Of a stretch of DNA of 7,836 nt, positions 1 through 5,531 are shown piece after piece. Location: assembly GCA_938008005.1 (NCBI GenBank), contig CALLLZ010000080.1, positions 1 to 7,836 of the forward strand, written 5' to 3'. The position numbers and the translations under genes were made by a program. A model generated the notes under the pieces. The model worked only from the letters and a program-made list of their open reading frames with translations. It was not told the origin of the DNA and searched no databases. Position 1 is the first letter of the stretch; every line of letters starts with the position of its first letter. Source of the stretch: an uncultured Marinicella sp. (lineage in GTDB: Bacteria > Pseudomonadota > Gammaproteobacteria > Xanthomonadales > Marinicellaceae).

Positions 1-628
1 CTAGAAATAATGCCGATAACATAATCACAGAACTGTTCTTTTCCTTAAGTGCGTGTAATAAAGTCAGTTGATAGTTTTCATCGCGCTCTTTTTGAAGTAA
101 ATTGCGGCTTTCTTGAACTTGTAGCAAATGACCTAGTTGGCTATCTGGCTTAAATACATTGCGCATTTGTTTTTCACCCATACTCAGTATCTGAGGGTAC
201 AGCTTCCAATAAGCTTCACAAGCTTTTTTTAAGTCTTGGTTCAATTGATTTTGTTGTTGGAAAACAGTTGCTGAATAAGTCAAAAAATTCATGTGCTCAA
301 ACTCTTTTCGACATAAACTCATATTTACACTTAAAGAGATCAATTCAACATAAGGGTCTTCACTGTAAATTCGCGATTCAATCTCATTTAATATGGTTTG
401 GCGTTCATCTGATAACTGTTCGAGTTGTGTACTAGGGTTATGGCTTTGTTGGTCTTGTGTTCCAATGGCCTTGCCTGCTGACTGTGCATCGATACTTTCT
501 TGGGTTTGAGAGGGGGCGTTTTCAGTTTTTGTTAACCCTACAGTTGGTTTTTTGTTGTAGTTTAGTAGAAGAATTAACCCCAATAATACTGATGCAAAAA
601 AAGCCAACAACACCCGTTTATTGAACAT
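1..628 (-). CDS. Membrane-anchored hypothetical protein, partial (C-terminus beyond left edge)
   Basis: The frame is open from an ATG at 628 to the window edge, giving 209 visible residues. Residues 5-22 form a hydrophobic segment after a basic start (MFNKR), so it is probably a signal anchor with the rest in the periplasm. Residues 25-70 are a polar, Gln/Ser/Thr-rich linker. The remainder looks helical, with two cysteines (C106, C137) that could form a disulfide. The start overlaps the last 11 bases of the upstream gene and is preceded by a Shine-Dalgarno AGAGG, so the two are probably translationally coupled. The region around C106 lines up with C95 of the upstream product: in both, a Tyr lies 13 residues before an LC(K/R) motif. 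They are probably paralogues. Function is unknown and I recognise no catalytic motif. Confidence 0.8.
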   Translation of the reverse strand, partial: MFNKRVLLAFFASVLLGLILLLNYNKKPTVGLTKTENAPSQTQESIDAQSAGKAIGTQDQQSHNPSTQLEQLSDERQTILNEIESRIYSEDPYVELISLSVNMSLCRKEFEHMNFLTYSATVFQQQNQLNQDLKKACEAYWKLYPQILSMGEKQMRNVFKPDSQLGHLLQVQESRNLLQKERDENYQLTLLHALKEKNSSVIMLSALFL

Positions 629-1940
629 AAACACCTCTGATAATAGCTAATGTGTTCTGTACATCATGCCATTGATTTTCACTCAACAAATGTTGTTGAT
701 AAAAGGTGGGTAAATCTAAATCACAGCTAACTGGATTCATATAAGAAGTGACTGAAATACAATAATTGCCAATCCATTGACTTTCCGGACCGCAGTCAGC
801 ACCCAGTTCACAATGATAAAGCTGAGTGGCGTAATTGATAACTAAACCAAATAATTGATTATCATTCAGGCCCGCTATATTTTTAATCACATCACCGGGA
901 GACACATACTCTATAAATGGCATTTTTAATTGACCTTTTCCTATGTCTTTGTAAGGTTTATATCCAAAACGAATATTTCCCGAATGGGTATTTTTTTCTA
1001 ATGCCATTTGAGCTTCAAAAAAAACATCAGGATCCGCACTCCTTAGCTTTTCAAACAATTGACTGTTGAAGATTTCAAATGTTGTTATGGCGGTATTTCT
1101 GGCTTCAGGGTCTATCAGCTTTAACTCAATCACTTTTCCTTCCAGTTGATTAATTTCTTGCCACGTTAATGCATATTGGCTGGATGCTTCGGGGTCGTTG
1201 TTGATCTGCTCTGAAAGTTCTTGTTGTTGGTTTCTGAGCGCTTGTATCTGCGCTTTGATGACCTCAATTTCACTCGCGTTGTGTGTTTCATCACCTTTGG
1301 ATAATTCTAAGACCTTTAGATAGTGCTGATTCCAAATATCTACCAGCTTCAATACATCTGCTATATTTTTGGCTTTGATTGAATCAGGTTGCATTAATGA
1401 CAGCAGTCGATTAATTTTTTCTTGCGGATCAATATAAAGACTAAATCCATTGTTGTTTTGATCTAACTGAGGTAAATCTATAGCGTTAACTTGGCTCATC
1501 AAAGCATCACACTTAATGGCGTGTCTTTGAATGGCTTGGACTTGTTTATTTGTAGGCCAAGTCGGTTGATCTTTAATTAAATGAGCTGCCATGGTTTCAA
1601 ATCGAACCACTGGGTTGTAGTTTTCATCCTGCGAAGCAGCATAAATGGCATCCTTGCACAGCCAATACAAACGTTTCATACGATAAACATCCATGTATGT
1701 TAACTCATCATTTTCTTTGGTAAGAAAAGAAACTTGGGTTATTTCTGCTTGACTGGCAATAACAGAATCAACATGAACTTGTTTTGCTTTTGGTGACTCT
1801 ATTTTTTGTATTTTCAGCGAATCTTCAATTAAGCTGACTGTGTTAGGTTTTCTTGATTCCGGATTATCATACAGAACTGGCCAAAGTAATAATAAAGTTA
1901 ACAATAAGACGGCCGTCAATAAAACCAAAAATCTCTTCAT
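618..1940 (-). CDS. Membrane-anchored hypothetical protein with cysteine-rich C-terminus
   Basis: This is a complete gene of 440 residues. Residues 4-23 are a strongly hydrophobic segment after MKR, probably an uncleaved anchor with the bulk of the protein in the periplasm. A polar linker follows to about residue 80. A helical region contains C95 and C144. Residues 221-275 are rich in Gln, Glu and Leu and look coiled-coil prone. The C-terminus has four cysteines (C377, C383, C394, C406; spacing C-x5-C-x10-C-x11-C) around a CELGADCGPES motif. From memory, similar CxLGxDC endings occur in uncharacterised proteins of Xanthomonadales-like bacteria; I cannot check this here. The cysteines could form disulfides or bind metal. 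No Shine-Dalgarno is visible before the ATG. The stop overlaps the next gene by 11 bases. Function is unknown. Confidence 0.85.
   Translation of the reverse strand: MKRFLVLLTAVLLLTLLLLWPVLYDNPESRKPNTVSLIEDSLKIQKIESPKAKQVHVDSVIASQAEITQVSFLTKENDELTYMDVYRMKRLYWLCKDAIYAASQDENYNPVVRFETMAAHLIKDQPTWPTNKQVQAIQRHAIKCDALMSQVNAIDLPQLDQNNNGFSLYIDPQEKINRLLSLMQPDSIKAKNIADVLKLVDIWNQHYLKVLELSKGDETHNASEIEVIKAQIQALRNQQQELSEQINNDPEASSQYALTWQEINQLEGKVIELKLIDPEARNTAITTFEIFNSQLFEKLRSADPDVFFEAQMALEKNTHSGNIRFGYKPYKDIGKGQLKMPFIEYVSPGDVIKNIAGLNDNQLFGLVINYATQLYHCELGADCGPESQWIGNYCISVTSYMNPVSCDLDLPTFYQQHLLSENQWHDVQNTLAIIRGVYVQ
634..638 (-). promoter_or_regulatory. Shine-Dalgarno site for the gene starting at 628
   Basis: Read on the minus strand this is AGAGG, five bases before the ATG at 628. 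It lies inside the coding sequence of the upstream gene. It is the clearest ribosome binding site in the window and supports the chosen start of the short overlapping cistron. Confidence 0.65.
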
Positions 1941-2006
1941 GTTATATCGATATTATTACAATGTTAAACATACTCACATCCTATTGAGTTAACGCAACTG
2001 GTTTAA

Positions 2007-2861
2007 TTATAGTTGATGGTAAGCATCATCTACTTTAAATTTTTGATGTACCAAGCCCAAGTCTTTTAAAGTCTCGGTTGTTTCAGCTAACATGGTCTGG
2101 TTTAGTTCAATCTTTTTACCCCATTTTGTGTAGGAGAACCATGACTCAACATCTTCTGGCAGTAAATCATATCCACTGGCAATCACTTCAATACGATTGG
2201 GGTCATTGAATAACTTTTGTGCTTGTGTCAATGTTTCTTCAATCAGTGCTTTAACTTTTTCGGCATGTAAAGCCAAAGTTTTATCACTGGCCACAACCAC
2301 AAAACACGACCACGGGGTTGGGCATTCGCCAATGCGTCTGAACTCACCATTATCTACATAAGGCTTGGTGGTGAATTTTTCCCAAAAGAATACATCAGCC
2401 TTTTCTTCTCTGAACGCCATACGTGCACCGTCAAGATTGTTAATCACCCGAAACTGCAGTTTATGTACAGGCCAATCTTTTTGCCTGGCATGAACATAAG
2501 GCATCAAATGTGAACCTGAGCCATAACGACTGATCGCATAACGATGGTGGTAAATTTCATTGACATCGGTGATGTCTGAATCAGCGGGAACATGTATGCC
2601 CCAAATAATAGGAGAATCGGTATAAAAAGACACAATTTTATAATTGGCACTTCTAGAGATTCCTGAAATGGCACCTTCGGTCAGTAAGATAGCCACGTCT
2701 AACTCGTCATTCTTGATGGCTTGAATCATGCCGCCAGTACCTTCATAGAAATCGGTCCATTCTGGCTTGATCCCTTGGTTTTGTAATACACCTGATTTTC
2801 TGGCCATATGCCAAGGTAAATTATAGTGTTCGGGTACGCCGCCAATTCTGAGTCTGATCAT
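2007..2861 (-). CDS. Substrate-binding-protein-fold protein, NMT1/CA3427-like, without signal peptide
   Basis: The product resembles periplasmic binding proteins of the ThiY/NMT1/SsuA type, closest to the cytoplasmic CA3427-like branch known from bacteria and fungi. Family-like motifs, numbered from an alternative ATG at 2897, are GGVPEHYNLPW (19-29), EGTGGM (52-57), DVAILLTEG (67-75), SRYGSGSH (123-130), FFWEKFTTKP (170-179) and CPTPWSCF (192-199). I place the start at residue 13 of that numbering (MIRLRIGG, 284 residues). Family members begin close to this motif, and the 12 extra residues form neither a signal peptide nor a conserved block. The start at 2897 remains possible. No lipobox or signal peptide is present and no ABC permease or ATPase gene is adjacent, so uptake transport is doubtful. 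The ligand is unknown; thiamine-precursor-like or other small molecules are possible by family resemblance only. Confidence 0.85.
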   Translation of the reverse strand: MIRLRIGGVPEHYNLPWHMARKSGVLQNQGIKPEWTDFYEGTGGMIQAIKNDELDVAILLTEGAISGISRSANYKIVSFYTDSPIIWGIHVPADSDITDVNEIYHHRYAISRYGSGSHLMPYVHARQKDWPVHKLQFRVINNLDGARMAFREEKADVFFWEKFTTKPYVDNGEFRRIGECPTPWSCFVVVASDKTLALHAEKVKALIEETLTQAQKLFNDPNRIEVIASGYDLLPEDVESWFSYTKWGKKIELNQTMLAETTETLKDLGLVHQKFKVDDAYHQL

Positions 2862-2866
2862 AAAAT

Positions 2867-2894
2867 TAAATACTGAAAATAAAGTTAATTGTAA
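2867..2894 (-). promoter_or_regulatory. Possible promoter for the binding-protein gene, leaderless arrangement
   Basis: On the minus strand, TTACAA (2894-2889) and TATTTA (2872-2867) are spaced by 16 bases. The -10-like box lies five bases before the ATG at 2861, so transcription would begin at about the start codon. No Shine-Dalgarno precedes that ATG. The -35 box would fall just inside the longer frame starting at 2897, which favours the 2861 start. AT-rich sequence gives such boxes by chance, so this is tentative. Confidence 0.3.
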
Positions 2895-2963
2895 CATCCC
2901 ATGTCATTATTTTCTGTTCGATCGTATTCTATTCTAAAGCTGCTACAGCGGGTGAATTGTCTG

Positions 2964-2972
2964 TGCTAAAAT
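2964..2972 (+). promoter_or_regulatory. Extended -10 promoter element before the TolB_N/TolA_C gene
   Basis: The bases TGCTAAAAT form an extended -10 element (TGn followed by TAAAAT). Only six bases separate it from the ATG at 2979, so the transcript would start at about the A of the start codon and have no leader. No Shine-Dalgarno is visible. The -35 region (about 2944-2949, TACAGC) is weak, which an extended -10 can tolerate. Confidence 0.4.
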
Positions 2973-2978
2973 TTAAAT

Positions 2979-3746
2979 ATGAAAAGGTGGTTACTGATTA
3001 TATTTTATAGCTTTACGGCTCAAAGTTTTACAGCAAAGGCAGATGTTGAATTGTTAATCGTTGGTGGTAATAACCAACCAGTACAATTTGTGGCATTGCC
3101 TTTTGAGTATTTTGGTAGCGGATATAGCCCCGCCGTTACTGTTGAAAATCACATCATTCAAGCACTTTCTAGCACCGGTTTATTCAGTATGCCATTTCGT
3201 TATCAACAACCCCATGATGCGGGTAATATGTTGGCTTGGCAGTTAGCTGGTATCCGCTATGTCCTCAAAGGGGAAATTCATGAGGTAAAACAAACACTGA
3301 CTTTGAAGCTAACCATCAACGATACCTTGGGCTTACAACCCACTTTAAGTGCAGTTATTTTGAACCCTAAACAACTGGAACTCAGCAGCCAAATGTTTGC
3401 AGATCAACTCTATCGGAGTCTATTCTACGCCACATTCACAAACTATAATGACATGCAATACTTGGATCAGGAAAACCCCACATTAACGCGATACCTAAAC
3501 CAATTGGTGATGCATTTTAAAATGGCTTGGCAAGCCAAAGGGGCTACAGGGAGTTGTACCGTAGATGTTCAACAGATGCCTGGAGGCGTCCCATTTAAAA
3601 CTGAATTACAAAAGAACTGTTTTATCCAACCAAATTTAGCAGCAGAAATTCAGCAGACTTTGGATGAGGTAGGAAACTTGCCCTATGAGAAATACCAGTC
3701 TGTGTTTGAGAAAAATTTACAACTGCAGTTCATTACGGCCGATTGA
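2979..3746 (+). CDS. Exported TolB N-terminal domain / TolA C-terminal domain fusion protein
   Basis: The gene encodes 255 residues. Residues 1-21 are a signal peptide (basic MKR, hydrophobic core, AKA then D at the cleavage site), so the product should be periplasmic. Residues 22-155 resemble the TolB N-terminal domain: an opening strand DVELLIVGG like the TolA-binding segment of TolB, then VALPFEYFG, an ALSSTGLF helix end, AWQLAGIRYVLKGEI and FADQLYRSLF. Residues 168-253 resemble TolA domain III: a YLNQLVMHFKMAW helix, CTVDVQQMPGG, a second cysteine, and a closing segment YEKYQSVFEKNLQLQF comparable to the end of E. coli TolA. C193 and C214 match the position of the TolA domain III disulfide. 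The TolB beta-propeller, the TolA membrane helix and its long helical domain are all absent, so it cannot replace either protein. The gene is divergent from the binding-protein gene and no other tol-pal gene is in the window. The role is unknown, perhaps modulation of Tol-Pal. The assignment is by eye; the TolB part is the stronger one. Confidence 0.8.
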   Translation: MKRWLLIIFYSFTAQSFTAKADVELLIVGGNNQPVQFVALPFEYFGSGYSPAVTVENHIIQALSSTGLFSMPFRYQQPHDAGNMLAWQLAGIRYVLKGEIHEVKQTLTLKLTINDTLGLQPTLSAVILNPKQLELSSQMFADQLYRSLFYATFTNYNDMQYLDQENPTLTRYLNQLVMHFKMAWQAKGATGSCTVDVQQMPGGVPFKTELQKNCFIQPNLAAEIQQTLDEVGNLPYEKYQSVFEKNLQLQFITAD

Positions 3747-3830
3747 ATCATATCTCCTTAAACCAGACTTCATTAGTCTTGGGCTTAGATAAATGTGTTT
3801 GCATCGATACACATGGTTTAATTTAACCAG

Positions 3831-3961
3831 ACTTCGGCTCCGCTCAGCCAACGTCATTTTAAGATTATTGAGAGTTTGGATTCATTCAGCTCGCAGTGTT
3901 CATTCGCCCAGTTCGTAATTTTTGTTCACCCACCTTTTCGTTCACTGAGCGGAGCCGAAGT
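3831..3961. repeat. Inverted pair of REP-like palindromic repeats
   Basis: ACTTCGGCTCCGCTCAG at 3831-3847 is the exact reverse complement of 3945-3961, giving a 17-base perfect inverted repeat with a 97-base spacer. Each unit is itself an imperfect palindrome of the form CACTGAGCGGAGCCGAAGTG, complete only in the right copy. Units of this general form recur between genes in many bacteria as REP-like elements; that is from memory. Two head-to-head units resemble a BIME or a small non-autonomous element. In a transcript the arms could pair into a long stem. Confidence 0.7.
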
Positions 3962-3986
3962 GGCGAATGATGAACATGATTTTTTT
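3898..3986 (+). terminator. Possible terminator for the TolB_N/TolA_C gene
   Basis: GTTCATTCGCC (3898-3908) can pair with 3962-3975 (GGCGAA, three unpaired bases, TGAAC), giving an 11-pair stem. A run of seven T follows at 3980-3986. The loop is long (53 bases, containing one REP-like unit) and the structure lies about 150 bases after the stop codon. It is therefore not a classical compact terminator, though it could stop transcription running into the convergent operon. Confidence 0.3.
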
Positions 3987-4052
3987 AGGTTGTTGCCGAA
4001 CCAAGCCTCTTTCCGAAGCACTCAACCTTCTTTAAAACCCTGACAGTATGAT

Positions 4053-5531
4053 TCATTGAACCAAGTCAGAAGTCGCATTTCTGTGGGGATGTAAATCTGT
4101 ATCGATCAGGTATTTATCCATACCCCATGATTTAAGCTGCTTAATGGCCCATTGATTGGATTCATCCTGATGACATTCAAGGCAGGCATTGGGTGAGTTT
4201 TCTGTACCCAGCTTTTCACTTAACATAGGATTAGGTATGGAGCCCATATTGTGACTTCGTACAAAGTGTGGCACACCAGCAACTTGGTTCAATAAATTTT
4301 TTGGCATATGACAGTCATAACAATAAGCACCGGGTGAGCCTGCTTTGTGGTTGGTATGGGCACTGAGATTTTCAGCAATTGGAGCGTGACAACTCAAACA
4401 AAATGCATTACTTTGGACTGAAGGTTTAAGCAAACCGGTAGCCGCTGGTTTTTTATTGTTGTGTGGATCATGACATGTGTAGCAGCGCATATCAGTTGCT
4501 TGATAATGACTGGAATCTGCAAATGACCTGAACAATGTACCCAGGCCTTTAGGCCGACCATCAGGCCATACTTCAATGGTAGGATGTTGGCGTCCAGGCA
4601 CCAACGGCGCTTCTGCAAAATAAGGAGATAAGTCATTAAGATTACCATCCTCATCAAAACCAGGTTTGTAGTTGCGGTACAACGGCTGACGTTTTCTAAA
4701 AATATCAGCACCGTGACAACGGGCACAAACACTCAAAGCAAAACCTTGTTCTTGATTGGCAGCGTTGATTATGAAAGGAGCTGTTTTTTGTAATAAATTT
4801 TGATCTAACCATGAAGCCAAACGATTGATTGGATGTCCATTCATATACTCAACATGTTCACTACCGGGCCCATGACATACTTCACAGCCGACTCCAATTT
4901 CAGTCCATTCAACATCCGCAATGGTATGCCCCGGATCTTTACTTTTTTCTTGTAAGTTGGTGGTATGACAACGAGCACAATATAAATTCCAAGCAGAATT
5001 CAAAGGTTTCATTTGTTCCCATAAATCATGCACTGTTTGTGGTGACTGTTCTTGTTCATTCCAGTAAGCAAAATAAGCTTGACGAGGGACTGACCATTGA
5101 ATCGGTAAACGTCGAAGTACACCTCCTGCCTCTTGGGTTAAATAGGTTTGACGGTACTGATAACCAATAACCTTATCTATTTGAAATTCTGAGTAGGAGT
5201 CTTTTTCTATATCTCGTAAGGCCATAAAAAACTGACCACTTCGTTGATACATTTGCGCAGCAGGAAGTTCATCCTCAGATTGTGTATTTTGTTGAGGAAA
5301 AAAGTACTTTCCTTCATTAAAATCACCCACAACGCTTTGTTTGGATGGAAGGCGCGCAATATTATGATGTGGTGAAATTTTCCAAGCATCGTAATTAATC
5401 CAATGACAATCTCCACACACTTCACTGCCAACAAAGTCAGCATGAAAAACAGTTGGCGCTGGATCACGAAAAAAATAAATAGCACCAACCGAAAGTAACA
5501 CAAAAACGATGACTATACCCAGTATTTTCAT
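4053..5531 (-). CDS. Octahaem c-type cytochrome (cytochrome c554-like)
   Basis: The 492-residue product carries eight CXXCH haem-attachment motifs, with first cysteines at residues 39, 185, 216, 269, 350, 378, 404 and 450. Residues 3-21 are hydrophobic, an export signal or membrane anchor, so the haem domains should lie in the periplasm. The first motif region (VGSEVCGDCH...W...SPHH) and GCEVCHGPGSEH are typical of the cytochrome c554/multihaem electron-transfer group. Histidines outside the motifs (for example 55, 56, 168, 226, 342, 357, 392, 395, 422, 427) are numerous enough for distal ligands. The end SPNACLECHQDESNQWA resembles proteins that usually continue into TPR repeats; this one stops about 40 residues later. 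It probably carries electrons; catalysis (nitrogen or sulfur compounds) cannot be excluded. The ATG overlaps the upstream TGA (ATGA), so translation is coupled. No reductase or quinol partner is in the window. Confidence 0.92.
   Translation of the reverse strand: MKILGIVIVFVLLSVGAIYFFRDPAPTVFHADFVGSEVCGDCHWINYDAWKISPHHNIARLPSKQSVVGDFNEGKYFFPQQNTQSEDELPAAQMYQRSGQFFMALRDIEKDSYSEFQIDKVIGYQYRQTYLTQEAGGVLRRLPIQWSVPRQAYFAYWNEQEQSPQTVHDLWEQMKPLNSAWNLYCARCHTTNLQEKSKDPGHTIADVEWTEIGVGCEVCHGPGSEHVEYMNGHPINRLASWLDQNLLQKTAPFIINAANQEQGFALSVCARCHGADIFRKRQPLYRNYKPGFDEDGNLNDLSPYFAEAPLVPGRQHPTIEVWPDGRPKGLGTLFRSFADSSHYQATDMRCYTCHDPHNNKKPAATGLLKPSVQSNAFCLSCHAPIAENLSAHTNHKAGSPGAYCYDCHMPKNLLNQVAGVPHFVRSHNMGSIPNPMLSEKLGTENSPNACLECHQDESNQWAIKQLKSWGMDKYLIDTDLHPHRNATSDLVQ

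Larger units (their letters stand above)
3747..4052. other. Non-coding region between convergent genes
   Basis: This 306-base stretch separates two convergent genes and shows no convincing gene. It holds an 11-base direct repeat AACCAGACTTC (3761-3771 and 3825-3835), a small hairpin with arms AGACT/AGTCT (3765-3779), a hairpin with arms ATGTGT/ACACAT (3793-3814), the REP-like inverted pair (3831-3961), a T7 run (3980-3986), and arms AGGTTG/CAACCT (3987-4028). No T-rich terminator for the minus-strand cytochrome gene is obvious. The density of inverted repeats fits an intergenic palindrome cluster. Confidence 0.6.

Noticed and set aside
1941..2006. Terminator or strong promoter between the binding-protein gene and the 440-residue gene
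   Set aside because: Only a 4-base AGTT/AACT hairpin without a T-run and poorly spaced promoter boxes are visible; neither is convincing.
2862..2897. Longer start (ATG at 2897) for the binding-protein gene as a signal peptide
   Set aside because: The 12 extra residues are short, lack a basic n-region and a cleavage site, and family members start near the GGVPEH motif.
3791..3819. Hairpin with ATGTGT/ACACAT arms as a terminator or small RNA
   Set aside because: The stem is only six pairs with a 10-base loop and no T-run follows; not enough for an RNA or terminator call.
4394..4732. Open frame of 112 codons on the minus strand inside the cytochrome gene
   Set aside because: It lies wholly within the octahaem cytochrome in another frame and has no domain or signal of its own; a shadow of the real gene.
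4829..5170. Open frame of 113 codons on the plus strand opposite the cytochrome gene
   Set aside because: Antisense to a well-supported gene, with no recognisable motifs or ribosome binding site.
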